The translations under genes were made by a program, and so were the position numbers. The notes beneath the pieces were generated by a model. The model was not told the DNA's origin, made no database searches, and saw nothing but the letters and a program-made list of their open reading frames with translations. A stretch of DNA of 64,000 nucleotides from positions 55,681-119,680 of the forward strand of contig NW_020170540.1 of assembly GCF_000524195.1 (NCBI RefSeq), written 5' to 3'. The DNA is from Echinococcus granulosus. Its lineage: Eukaryota; Platyhelminthes; Cestoda; Cyclophyllidea; Taeniidae. Within the stretch, counting starts at the first letter, position 1. Every line of letters starts with the position of its first letter. This document shows positions 51,284-63,200 of the stretch, in pieces.

Positions 51284-51383
51284 NNNNNNNNNNNNNNNNN
51301 NNNNNNNNNNNNNNNNNNNNNNNNNNNNNNNNNNNNNNNNNNNNNNNNNNNNNNNNNNNNNNNNNNNNNNNNNNNNNNNNNNN
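51284..51383. other. Assembly gap (100 N)
   Basis: Exactly 100 N. The flanks read continuously against the paralogue at about 37815-37860: 'agttcat' before the gap and 'agagcttctgta' after it match adjoining sequence 'agttcctgacgcttctgta'. The true missing length may be near zero, unless there is an insertion specific to this copy. Confidence 0.99.
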
Positions 51384-51525
51384 AGAGCTTCTGTACCGGT
51401 CTGCGATATTGTATGATCAGGAGTCACTTGATTATAAGTGAATTTATGGAAGGAAGACCGCTAATCTTACGACGATTGTCTGCCAGGTCATTTAAGCTCA
51501 CGAAGCGTACAAGCTGAGTCCTTAC

Positions 51526-51828
51526 CACTTGTTGAAGAGATCACTTTAATAGGGTCATTTTTGCCATACAATGATGGTGTGTTTTCTTCTTGGCTTTCAC
51601 CTTCTGCCTTCAGTTTTAGCCATTCGTATCCGGGTGAATGGTAAGTGGTTGTGAGGGAAGCTGCGTCTGTCTCCGATGTGGCAGATAGATGGAGCCTTCT
51701 CGAGCACGAGGTAGGTCGGCGCTGCCCACTTGCCGTCTGAATAGGCGTAGTCAAGCAAACATCCAATGTCATGGTGTATCGGGGTAAATCTAGCCAAACA
51801 AATTGGCTTATCACTTCATTGCAATTAA
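51526..51828 (-). CDS. 303-nt Ser/Thr-rich exon, intact
   Basis: A textbook acceptor (CTCTTTTTCCACTAG, AG at 51830-51829) and donor (GTAAGG at 51525) enclose 303 nt that are open throughout in phase 1 to phase 1, encoding 100 residues. The product starts NCNEVISQFVWLDL, includes YTMTLDVCLT, then a low-complexity Ser/Thr/Ala region (LSATSETDAASLTTT) and an acidic stretch (AEGESQEEN), and ends IKVISST. No folded domain is recognised; it looks like a disordered linker of a regulatory protein. The paralogue at 37960-38258 is full of stops. Its phase 1-1 symmetry matches the linker exons of the finger module, supporting membership of the same gene family. A second frame across it is also partly open and was rejected. 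Confidence 0.58.
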
Positions 51829-52322
51829 CTAGTGGAAAAAGAGATCGTTCGGCAATTAACCCTTCAAAAGTGGCCGGCAAGGCGTTTGTACACACAAGGT
51901 TGTACCAAGAGGTCATAAATAAGTTCGTTTTGCCTTGTTGTGGATAAAAAAAGCACCTTTTTCTGCAACAAAATACAACACTTGAGCCAAATCTAGCTGA
52001 CTTAGAATAAAACCTTCCATTTTACTCGAGAGCAGGACTTATTTAAACCCTTTGCATAGGCCAACACTTCAACTGCTTCCTTATTTCTATTTCATCCTGC
52101 CTTGGTGTCATAAGCAAAAGCTTTTGTAAGCCATACTGCCAAGACTTTTTTAAAATGTTCACTAAGTCTTTAAATCGCAATTAACTGATGCCTATTGACG
52201 CTTTTCAAATGATTGAAAGAATTGTCGGCTTGATGGGCAAATTGAATTTCTGCAGGAATTATTCTAATTTTAATCAGCCTAAATTTGAAAGAAGTTTGAA
52301 AATGAGTAACCTTTTCCAAATG

Positions 52323-52426
52323 CTACAATCGTAATAAGGTATTGGAGTAAAATATGTATAAATTCTTAATTTGCGGCGTTTGACAATACCAGTTGGCTGT
52401 GTTGACTCTTCCTACGGTGAGGTTTC
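52323..52426 (-). CDS. Short exon candidate S, copy Q2
   Basis: The acceptor ATCTTCTTCATTAATGCAG (AG at 52428-52427) opens in phase 1 into NLTVGRVNTANWYC, running to TAG at 52325-52323. The first ten codons match the copy at 38844-38908. A GTATTG soon after (following AACTG) could be the donor, in which case the exon is only about 38 nt. The upstream frame is also open but continues across the acceptor without conserved support. Confidence 0.35.
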
Positions 52427-53300
52427 CTGCATTAATGAAGAAGATTTTTGATGAATTGCACGTGGAGGGCGACGCGCAGATGGATATTCCACCTAATTTG
52501 AATGGCGTGTGTTTAAAAAGGTGAATTTTGGCAAGGTTATTATGGTAAAGTGTAATGAGGGGGTGCGTTGGAGCCAAATTCCTTTTAGTGTACTTCACTT
52601 TGAAGCTGACAGAACAACTTGCCACAGGTCCAAGGTCTAACCTCATGCTTGGCAACTATGGGTATTACCAACAAATTTTGCTAATCGGATGTGAACTTAC
52701 AATCTGCGAGAGATTCTCAGGTAAAAGCTGGTGGATTCTTACCTGACGGGACGATAAAATTGGAAACTTAAAGCATAACCGGATATTTTGTTTGATTAGG
52801 CGGCGATATCAGCCACTGCGGGTTGCACTTCCGCTCTGTGGCTTTGACTTTACTTCTTACTGCTTTCGAACGATTCCATACGCTGGTAATATATGTTCTT
52901 TTGTGCTACTTTAGCCACTTACAACTTCAGAGCGCACTCAAGACTCTGCAATTCACTTTCGCAAATGGTGCTTCAACCTGCATTAGATGGACTCTGCATT
53001 CGTCATAACAAACACCAACGAGGACCCAATATTATGCTCGTGCCTGTTCCTAGTTTAGGAAGGGTTAGCGAGGCAGGTGTCCAAATTTACAAGATCATAA
53101 GAACTCTTGGCCATTCACCTGTAGAAGAGACTTGGGAAACTCGAGACGTCTGCTTTAATCAAGATCTTCCATCCAATTTTAAACTAACGCCCTAAAATTG
53201 CATCCATTATCACTGTTAAACAAGCTTTTGAATTGCTGCAACATCTTATCCTTAGCACTAGTTTGTCTCTATCAGGAATTAGCCTGTTGTGGCATCGATG

Positions 53301-55188
53301 AGGCACGACTATATCAAAGGGAAACCAAGATGTGAAAGATTTTGTGCCGACTTCGTCCAAACCTTTGGGCATCATTACCTACTAGTCTAAAGACATGCTC
53401 ACGATGAGATTCGTCTACCTGACCAATGGATTATTCATTCTTGGTACCAATATGAAAGGTAAATTATTGTCTTGATCCAGTTTTTTTGATAGGCGGCTAG
53501 GCTGTAGTAGCACATACTGAACTAGAGCTTTGTAATGGGCTATCTTAGGTGGGACTTGAGTCAACAAATATGGATGGTCATGCTGCGGTTTTCCACACAC
53601 CAGCCCCCTTGCTTTCGTCAAAAAAGCGATATGTCTCCGCTGATGCAAGAGGTAACCTGGCTATTCACAATATTTTCCACCCTCACTACCTACATTTTAG
53701 AGTTCTATCAACCATAACAAACCAACTTTTCTATTTTTTCGAATATTACGGACAAATTTTACTTCTTCTTACGAACCAATTACTCATTATAAACTGACAA
53801 AGAACATTGATTGCCTGCTTGAACCCCCAAGCTGTGATAGGGCAACTGGCGCGTCACATGTGGGTGCGCTCAAATGCCACTTGACGGGGGTCCGCAACGA
53901 CAGTGAAAGTGTGCGAAGCAAAGTAAAGTGCACGAAAAGATCGACACTCATATTTAGACCCCAAACTGCACACGTCAAGAGTTGCTGTTACTTTCGAAAA
54001 GCGGGTAAATATGGTGGTAAATAACAAATACGGCTGTGCCATCAAATCTATGGGGCGTAGTTACACTGAAGCACATTTAGATTATTTAAGAAAAATGGTG
54101 GTTCTTTACTAAAAAGTTCCCCGGATAATTGCTCTTAGCTGAAATTGCAAATGCCCCTCTACCAACGAAAGCATACTATAGGATCAAACCGTCATTGAAG
54201 TGCGTTTGCTATTTAAAGGAAGGTCTGTTTAAGTGGTGGCTCATTTTCTTCATCGTCCAAGTGCGTTGTAACCAAGTCCCACACATCGACATCAAACTTA
54301 CTTAGCTCTGATTTCGTGGTCATTCGAGCTGAGAACCGTTGTAGTCATGTTCGCAGTTGCTATGACCGTACTTCACTTTGCCACGTCAGCACATCGAACA
54401 TACATTGCGATTTCAGTAGTTCATACGTCATCCATTCATTTAACATCAGTAGTAAGGACAAACGCAAAACAGCGGTGTGCCGCTTCTGATTGGGACAATT
54501 GAAGGCCGACGTATCGGTTAAATTAACAAAGGTTTATTAAGCAAGTGGTGAAGGGTGTAGCTTTATTCACACCTATTGAGTGCGTATCGAAGGTAGCAGA
54601 AGGTAAACAAATGAAGACCGCATACATGTCACGCATTGACAGATGGCATATAAAAGACAACGAAAATTATCAACATGTTTCCAGACCTTTCTACATATTT
54701 TGCAAAACGATTTGCTTTTACATTCTTTGATGACAGGAGGACTCGTATCGGGAGGTAGCCTCTATGTTGCAGCATTTGTCACGTAAATAATCACATCTTT
54801 CGTGTTTCCCGGCAATGATCCCTACATCATCCACACTGCTCTACAACTCATCGAAGTGATGTACTTCATCTTTGAGAAGCCAGGCTTGCTCGGATTTAAT
54901 GCACTGCAGACAAAATTATTAACTGCAAATACCTTGTTGAGTTTAATACAAATACAAATGGGACCGACCTACTTGATGCAATTGGAAGATGCACAGTATT
55001 TGAAACGGCCGAGACCATTCAATTAGTCATCATTAAGTCATATTGCCAAAAACAATCGCCAGCTCAAAAAAACTGCTTCTTTGTGGTTGATTTTCTGCTT
55101 CACAATATGTTCCGGTCTGCAGGAAAATCGCATTTTTGCAAAAAGAACGAAATAAGAGAAAAATGATAACTGGAAATAACATTGACTT
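53301..55188. other. No genes recognised
   Basis: Presumed intron of the copy E gene. Several overlapping short frames on both strands carry no motif. Confidence 0.35.
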
Positions 55189-55367
55189 TCAAATTACAAC
55201 TATAATGCATATTTGTTTGAACACGTCTTTCAAGCGAGATATGGTCGGGAAGTATGCATCTTGTTGTGATTGAGGGAGAGAAGAAGAAGAAGGAGGAGGA
55301 GGAGGTGGTGGTGGTGGAGGAGGCGCAATACTGCCTATGAGCTCGGTATAAACACGGTTTTGAATGC
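55189..55367 (-). CDS. Possible exon K with proline and serine runs
   Basis: After ATTAGTAAG (AG at 55369-55368) the phase-1 frame reads IQNRVYTELIGSIA, then about ten Pro, four Ser, then LPQSQQDAY and on to TGA at 55191-55189. The first twelve residues are shared with 27626-27717. The Pro/Ser runs come from a purine-rich (plus-strand) triplet repeat in frame. Caution: the same CT-rich run could serve as a polypyrimidine tract for an acceptor just beyond it, and the acceptor used here has a weak tract. Function not recognised. Confidence 0.35.
55279..55324. repeat. Compound triplet microsatellite (GAA/GGA/GGT)
   Basis: Successive runs of AGA, GGA, GGT and GGA triplets on the plus strand, with no frame breaks over about 45 bases. 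It is absent from the paralogues at 22.2 and 27.65 kb, so the expansion post-dates the duplication. Confidence 0.9.
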
Positions 55368-57352
55368 CTTACTAATCCATACTATCATCATCAGATGGGT
55401 AGAATTGTCAAAAGGGAGGGCTTTATTTAAGTTATAAATCTCTGATCACCAATTTAAGACTCAAACCAAGAGTTTGTATGAATTTTACATAACTGGTGCT
55501 ATCAGATGGATAGCGGAAATGAACAGCTCAATTTAATTAGTAATATATATCTTATTGCTATTTAAAGTAATTTGAGCTACTAAATTGCAATTACTTTTAA
55601 ACGACTTTATAAATCAGAGTAAAAAGAGTATACCACCCACAATCCTGCAATTAAGTGCCAATCTGTACCTTCACCTTTGCGGACATTGTGGATGCTCTAG
55701 GTCGAAAAGCACTCTATGTTCAGGCTGACCTTTTTCCATTGTCATTTTGGATTCTCTCTCTATCGAGTTTACATTTTAATTGGAAAATGGAAGTATATGC
55801 TGTAATTTTGTTAATGAACTCGCCTTTACATGGTCTGCTAATCAGACGTTTTTGTGAAGATACGCCTAAGGGGGTCGACAATACCTTGCCATTAAATTTG
55901 TTCAGGGTGACGCCCATATAATGGACAATAACATTTTTTCTCTTAACTACCTCACCCCCTCTATCTGACTGCTCGTATTACCTAATCAGTGATCACTTCA
56001 AGAAAATTTTGTGAGAAGAAAGAGATGAGGAGGGGTTACTCACCAGGCGAATGTTTCTGCTCTTTGGAGCACTGGAATAAATAGAAGTTTGTGGAGACGA
56101 AAAAAACCAAGCAAATGGAAGTTATTAAATAACCACTACCTGGGATAAATGAACACCTGTAAAGTATTTAAGGTAGGAGAATAAAAAGGTAAGTGTCCAA
56201 AATATCTTACTAGATATAATTGGCAAGTTGAAAGAATCAAGGTCTGTCCGTGTAACACGTGCATTTTCCAGTTCATATTTGATAAGAAAGCACTAGACGA
56301 AAGGAATTTATTAACTAAACTACCAGTTTTCAGCTAGAAACTAATATTGTATTTCTTAAAGAAAATTTTGCCATGAAGAACTGTTGTGTAACGACCTGTA
56401 TTATCTACTTTAGATTCGCTTTGGCTGCGGTGGGTAATAAACCAGCCTAAGAGAAAACGGCCGTTATTTCTTTTAACCCCTTAAAACAGAATGCGTGTGG
56501 TTGGCTAAGCAAGGTCTCTCCTTCACCTAAAGTTGTTTACTATCAAGGTTAATGCCTTTAGTGGCAACATTTTTCGGTTTATAAAAGTATTTAGACAGCC
56601 ATTGGTCTAGCAATGGTAAAACACATGGCACAGGATAAGGGGGTGCCAAATACGGAACATGTTCTTCTCTCCTGTGCACTTAGTTGTTCCTATCAGCTTT
56701 TAGGACCCTTCTCTTGACACTATGGCTCCGCCACAAACGCACGTTGGGATAGCTCCTACTAAAAACCGTGGGCTGCTTAAACTCACTCCTAGAGGTCTGT
56801 CCCCATAGTGTACACAACAGCCACGCAGCTATTCCCTCCACAATTCCACCTTTCGTCTATTTTTTTCCTTTTAAAAGGTGCCTAGCCAAACACTTATGTT
56901 TCTCATCTCAATTTTAAGCTTTGATCACCATTTGTTTAATTAAAATAATCATTCTGTGGCACTCGAGTTATAGACAGCAGTATAGTCTGCTACTTTCCTC
57001 CTCAACATCCATTCTCATCACCCCTGCTTTTAAAAGAAGGGAAAGTGGGGACAAATTAAGGGTAGCAGTCTTTTGTATTTAGTGTTGTCTGACAAACTGT
57101 CTTCTTGGTGGTCCACCACGGTTTAGTGCGTTCGGAATGGTCGCGAGCAGTGGGGAAATCAAATACCATGGCGTTGCTTAAATCACAATTTTAGGTTTTG
57201 GTACTTTTCGCTAAGTACGATGAAGTCGGTTAAATTTATATTTACACCAAACATTATTTTTTAACCCCAAACATTTGCTGGGGTGATGACCAGTCTCATT
57301 TTGCTCCCATAGTTACATTTGCTCCATGGCTACAGAATCGGTTCATCCTGAC

Positions 57353-57461
57353 TTTTCACAGTGTATGTTGAGACCGCAACGAGTTTTGAGGTGAAGAGAG
57401 GCCTAAGTGTTGAATTTGTCCTTTGCTTGCTGAAAATAACTAGTTTAAATTGCTCTCCATG
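57353..57461 (-). CDS. 109-nt exon, intact copy
   Basis: The acceptor is preceded by a long pyrimidine-rich run and ends ACATCAG (AG at 57463-57462); the donor is GTCAGG at 57352. The 109 nt are open from phase 0 to phase 1, encoding 36 residues: HGEQFKLVIFSKQ, RTNSTLRPLFTSK, LVAVSTYTVK. The copy at 41150-41258 has the same length and conserved second half but two stops, and the copy at 29.1 kb is eroded. The phase-1 donor fits the phase-1 acceptors of the downstream exons K, S and the 303-nt exon. No domain recognised. Confidence 0.52.
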
Positions 57462-57961
57462 CTGATGTTGGAGGGCGGGTCAGGTTAGAGACAAAAAAAT
57501 AAGAATGATGGATTCAACCTAGTGTGCGAATTCATTCGGAACTCCGATGTGACCCATTTATTTGCTTCTAAGTTGCAGGTTTTAGAAAGCCTTACAGAAT
57601 TAGACTATTCTGAATCAATCTAATTCACCTAACCTTATTATCTCTAGAAGCGGAAAGGACCGGAGGCATGTTATTTCACTCTTTCTAAAAATTATGCCAG
57701 AAAGTGTGGCATCAATCGACTGCGCCTCTCTTCCCGCATCGCCTTTATTCGAAACAACCTCGCTGACTTTGCTCACTTAACTATTAATGAAGGCATCAAT
57801 GTCTTGCCTCTGTTGATATGTAAGCTGCTTAAGTATGTCCTAATCCATCCCTCATTCCCTCTTCAAATCCCCAATCCAAAGCAAAGTTATCAACCGGACA
57901 ACATCGTCTCGCCAAATGCTTTTTCATGCATGAGGAAGAGGACGAAACGCTGCATATTGTC

Positions 57962-59443
57962 ATGAATTTAATAGAAAGACTGTCTCAATTTTGCCTCAGA
58001 ACATAGTTGCCTCTCACTTATAAACTTATTCAATCCAAAAAGTGCTCTTTACGTCAAAATTGTAGCTTGAAAATGGTTAGATTGCCCACATCTCAACCAC
58101 AAAAGCGTCTAATTTTTAGCCTAGCTCCAGTAAGTGGAAGCAAACTTTAGCCCCCTCAAAAATGGCACATTCAAAGCACCATTTGGAGGCCTTTGAAATT
58201 ACGATCGTCTGGTAACTGATTAACAACAAAGACTTTGTTTTCATCAACAACACAAAGTGTTACGAAATCAAACAGTCCTGGGTTTACAAACCACCTCATC
58301 AATGCTGTACGTACTATCTTCATAAAAGAAGCACCACAAGTAGTCGCACTGTGAGGAGACAATGGAATCTGGAAAGAACAAGCCAGAACCACAAACCTTA
58401 TTAATACAGTCGAAGTCGAGTCCATGAATCTGTAAGATCAAGGGTTCTGGTCTCCATTTAAAAGTAGGAATTCGAAGTTTTACCTAGCAGCCACTTCAAC
58501 ATCCACAGATGTTGGTTGACGCTTTGGTATCGTTACACTCCAACTTGATGTCATATCTGGCAACAGCACCTTCAAGCCATCCCTGTTTGCCAGATTTTAT
58601 CCATAATCGCCCAATGTTTGGTGCTTCCACAGGGAGGACATAAGAAGGGGAGTGTTTGCCACTCAGAAGATATTGTATCGCCTGCCCAATTTCCATGCAA
58701 GCATGATTATTTCTTTACGCTAACAAACGCTGCAACTACTAAAGGTCCTTCATTACTAATGAGATCTTTCTAGAGCCTTGACAGGCTGTTTAATCCTGTG
58801 TCTTTTGCACCTTTATGTTGAAAAAGACTTAAATGATGGCAAAGATATGTAGCACTTAGAAGCAACTCATATTATATATCATACCAATTGTGTTGTTGAC
58901 TCAAACAAATGTCGGTTTCATGAGAGGCTTACCTAGAAGTACAGAAAAGATAATGAATTTTTCCACAAAAGTGATGCTTTTTCCAAAACAAGTTAAAATG
59001 AGCGGAGTATTTGACAAAAAGTAAAAGGTTCCACTAAGATGACCAAAAGAGAGACACGGTGAATTTCCACATGACTTTTGATGAGCTTGAGGAAGGCACA
59101 TAATGTGCGTATGTTTTGAGAGAACATCTGCATCCTATGCCCTTAAATACAGTGATTGCGAATACAAAAATATGGCATCTTTATAACTACATTTTTAAAT
59201 GCATCCAAAATAAGTTCATCGAAGCAGGACATGACACTGTCGCTCAACATATTTCCACTGGCCGATTGTAATATTTTAGTAAGTGAAGCTACCTATGACT
59301 TCAGAAAGCCCTTCCATATCGGCTTTCACAATTTGCCATTCTTCAAACTAAGTGTCGAGTTTTCTTCAAATTCCTACCCTCGTTCACCCTCACCCCACTT
59401 GAGGATAGCCGTCAAGTGAGCCAGCAAACCCGCAAGTTCAAGG
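57962..59443. other. Two unconfirmed minus-strand frames, no clear gene
   Basis: Minus-strand frames at 58496-58696 and 58171-58425 have protein-like composition (for example KSGKQGWLEGAVARYDIKL and FVTLCVVDENKVFVV). No paralogous copy confirms them, and the first ends in TGA shortly before a GTAAAA, so exon boundaries cannot be assigned. Kept as a note only. Confidence 0.25.
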
Positions 59444-59550
59444 CTAACTCAGTACAAAAAGTGGACAAGTCTGGAACCACTTGGTGTCTCCAGTGCTTGA
59501 TTCTACTCTACGCTCCATGGGACAGCCTGTGGTCGTGTATGAACACACGC
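59444..59550 (-). CDS. Possible exon V
   Basis: The acceptor CGCTTTTATCTGCAG (AG at 59552-59551) opens in phase 1 into VCSYTTTGCPMERRVESS, TGDTKWFQTC and on to TAG. The aligned region at 23.85-24.0 kb has lost the AG and the frame. Acceptor quality and phase are the only support; there is no donor before the stop. Confidence 0.28.
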
Positions 59551-60003
59551 CTGCAGATAAAAGCGTCTGTATTGAAGCCTCTGCCTTCCAATTACTCAAA
59601 CTGTCAATTCGGCAGGATCCCAGCTCACCTACACCAACACATGATTGCAGGGATAATGAACTCATCTCTACAATTCTCTTTGCCTTTTTCTTTTATTAGA
59701 GAGCCATTCGTTTCTGCATTTGACGACACCCATTAGGACACTGCTCAAAACATTACCCCAGTTTCCTTGTTTTAACATGAATGCAGCATTTTGGTGGAAG
59801 CGCTACCAGTGCACACGAATAAGCTCCCACATGTGAATTTATCGTGATGGCTTTTTCAGCAATTCTTAAATACTGTCAAAAACCCATTTGACAAATATCT
59901 CTGATTGCATTTTTAAAGGACCTTTTATACATGTATTCATCCTTAGTCAGAGAGATGTTTGTTATTCAGAAATAAAATAATTGTCGGTTTTATCGCTCAG
60001 AAG

Positions 60004-60207
60004 TCACTCCTTACTGTAAATTTCTGCCTCAAGAAGTACCTTTAGGGTGAGCGAGATGACATGACTATGTGGAGTGATTTTTGTCTTACTATGTGGAATG
60101 GCCTGGACCAAACCTCCACAAGTGTTACCTCTATAAATTAATCGCACGCCTCCTTGAGGTTCCCTCTTCACCCCACTTGTTTTGACTGACAGAGGTGTCT
60201 GGCACAC
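60004..60207 (-). CDS. Weak coding candidate, minus strand
   Basis: An open frame contains a possible phase 1-1 exon of 57 nt: acceptor CACCTCTGTCAG, codons reading KTSGVKREPQGGVRLIYR, donor GTAACA after ATAGAG (about 60130-60186). The homologous stretch near 24480 keeps the TTTCTGTCAG acceptor but not the frame. A different frame shared by both copies just upstream reads HFI-H-H-LH-VH, so the true coding frame here is unclear. Confidence 0.25.
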   Translation of the reverse strand: MCQTPLSVKTSGVKREPQGGVRLIYRGNTCGGLVQAIPHSKTKITPHSHVISLTLKVLLEAEIYSKE

Positions 60208-63200
60208 ATATGTGACATTTAATGCACAACGTGTAGTGCATGGGAATGAACGATGAAGTGATTCCTTTACATCGATGCCTAAAGACTAACTGAATGACAA
60301 AAATATCCTGTTTTCTTCCTTTCCTCCACATTGCAAAGGAGACGGTTTCCTAATTTCGATTCCTCACTGTCCTGTGAAGCAATGAGAGCTTTTAAAGTGG
60401 CCAAGCACATCGCTGGTTGCATCAAAATAAGTCACTCGGCGCTCTACACTTCATCCTGGTGAAGTGTCCTTGCTTTATACACTAACTGAAGGCCAACTAA
60501 TTGCAGCTTAAATCCACCCACTCGATGTTGCTCTAACTCCTGTAAAAAAAATTATTCCCACAGAAATAGCCGAAACCGAACAGTTGGAACGAAAAGGAAA
60601 AACGGGGTGGAAGAAGGGGAAAGATACTGACTCATCCTTCATGCTCTCTTCATTCCTGCCAATTCGAGCATTGCTTGCCACCTTCGCTTGATATTAGGCA
60701 ATCGCGTGTCTTCATGCAAGATAGAATAAATGGTTAGGAAGCAGAGGTGACTAGAGCTAATATGGTTGTTTGCATCGAGCTACATAGTGCCACCTAAAAG
60801 TGGTGAGGATCATAGAAGGCAAACGGAAGCCTCTAGTAGTTATTTTTTTTCCTATTACATAACCGGGAATCATTTGACAAACCCTATAAAAGGCTAGGAA
60901 AATGAGAGTCTCGAACAAAATGACAAATAGGTGTAAACCACCCTTGGTCAGTGCGGACTTTGATCGAATGATAGTGTTGTTTAAGCCCCTCCTTTTAGCT
61001 GGAGTACGGAAACAACTCTTGACTTCAAGGCGAGGGATGTATCTCGATGAGGCATTGGTATAGCGTGGGCATGATATGCTTCAGCTACACAGAAAAGACA
61101 AAAACGAAAGACTTACCAATGCTACTAAAGCGACTTATGTGTTGATTTCATGCAACACCCAAATTTTGACTTATGGCATTTTATTTTCAGAATAACCCTG
61201 TTCCACTTTTACAGATATTTTCCTTGCGGCTAATTTTCGGAACACCCGGGAGAATTTATTTCCCACATCCTCGTTCATATTCCCCTAATTAATGAATGTA
61301 ACATACGGGTAGGCTTTGAGAGACCATCTGAAGTAATGAAAATGAATGAGAAGTTTGACCACACGTGTGCTCAACAGATGCGTTACCCAGAAAGGTGTTG
61401 GTCTACATTCAAGACCTCTCTCTTGATTGTTGCAGTTTAAGTCTTGTTTGTGTCTGGGCGCACTCCCTAATACAGCAGTTCCTGGAAGGCCTAGAAAGAT
61501 GGAAGTGTGGGAGGATAGAGAACCATTAGAACATTTAAAATGTGGTCTGCAACTAAGTCAGACCTAAGTCACTGCACAAACCTTCCTCATCATGTACAGC
61601 AGCAACCATTTCGCCTCCTTTGCTAAAGCAATATAAGAGATCGCTACATCAAATCACCTGTACCTTTTAAAGTCTTCACAACTAAGAGGACATTTTTCCA
61701 TGCTGTGCACTAATGACGTACTTCATGACTTATTGCACCACGAACTTATAGGAAGTCCGTTCTCTGCAAAATTGCTCAAATCGCAGAGCCGCAGCTGCAG
61801 GCAGGACTGTGCTTATAAGTAAAATTTTGATTTGCTGACTCAAATATATCAAAGTAAACAAAGACATCCTTAGATGTCCTTCTGTTTGTTAATCGTTCTG
61901 AAGCAGAATTAGGAACTGCGGTAGCGGGTACGCACTTCATGGCTGGCATCCCTTGCTGATATTGCTCAGCTTAGTAACTGGTCATCCATTTAGGTGTCAG
62001 CTTCCTTTGAGGCACCAATAGGAGCCACGAGATTCGCCACAAGGGGCTGGAATAGTAGAGAATATCTCGCCATGATGCTGCTATTCCACTCCACAGATTA
62101 CAGCTAAAAATTTACTAGACTTACGAGTTTCGAGGCAAAAGATAATTAAGAAGGTCTGCGTAAATAATTGGCAGCAAATTCCTATCTGGTCACAACTTTG
62201 TTAAAGGCATCTTTTCAATGGCCTTTAAGAGAAGTTAACTGCTAATTTGAAAAGTCGAATTCGTGGCTTCGCAGCACACTATAAAGGCCTGTAAGATAGA
62301 CACTGGGGTGGCATGTATCCAGGTTGTGCAATCTAGAGAAGGTAAGTGATTTCAAAACTAAAAAGCTATTTTTGTGCATTATTCTTTTTGAGATTGTCAA
62401 ATCCTATAAATAAAACAATGCCGAAGCACTTTGATATATCTAAATGAGGTATTTACCACCATCGGCTGCAACGTCACATATGTGTGACAGTCCTTGTATC
62501 TCATCCAAATCTAGAGTTACGTACATGTCATATGAGATCACTACCAGATTATGGCATCTACAAACTAAGATCAAGTTAACCCAGCCCAAGCCAGTGAAGT
62601 AGGTGAGGCGTGGTAATCTTGCCTTAAGAATTACTAACTCGACGGTCTCTATGGTGATATCCTTTCCAAATATCCAAAATCTGCCCTATGAGGTGGACTT
62701 TGGTGGAGGACCTGCCAGCAGTCAACCTGATTTTTCTGAATGACCGGTGGCAGAAGTGGAATTCGAGACTGTGAGATAAAGTCTTTGTGAAACTGATGGA
62801 TATAATTAGCCATCACACATCCCAACATTCCTACAGCATTCTGATTCACTTGTATGCATTTACCGTAAAGCATCTATTTGTGGAGGGCTAAATAATGGGT
62901 GCATCTGAAACCTATCCCCTCAATGGTATCCGGACATGCACTGAAAAGATCTCTTCTGGCATATGGACAATTCTACCACTGGTGTATCAAGTAGAAGCAA
63001 GACCAAACTTTAAGGTCCGGGACACAATGTCAAATGCTGTAGGACCAAGAAGATTTGCTAATCATTTGGGATACTACAGTGGGAGACATTTAGGAACTAA
63101 AAGTGAGACGCAAAGGCCCTTGAATAGGGTTAGTTTTTTACTTTTAGTAGACAAAGCATAGTATAAAAGTAGAATTCATATTTGAAATAAGCTTCCAAGC

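Larger units (their letters stand above)
50400..53300. repeat. Paralogous block Q2
   Basis: Right-hand partner of block Q1 (36.95-39.9 kb), in the same orientation and order. It carries the better-preserved reading frames of the pair. The assembly gap at 51284-51383 falls inside it. Confidence 0.7.

Noticed and set aside
51597..51797. Alternative frame of the 303-nt exon (reads FTPIHHDI…LLDYAYSDGKW), partly open in both copies
   Set aside because: It needs weak splice sites, runs into stops at the same place in both copies, and lacks the exact phase 1-1 fit and the synonymous-type differences of the chosen frame.
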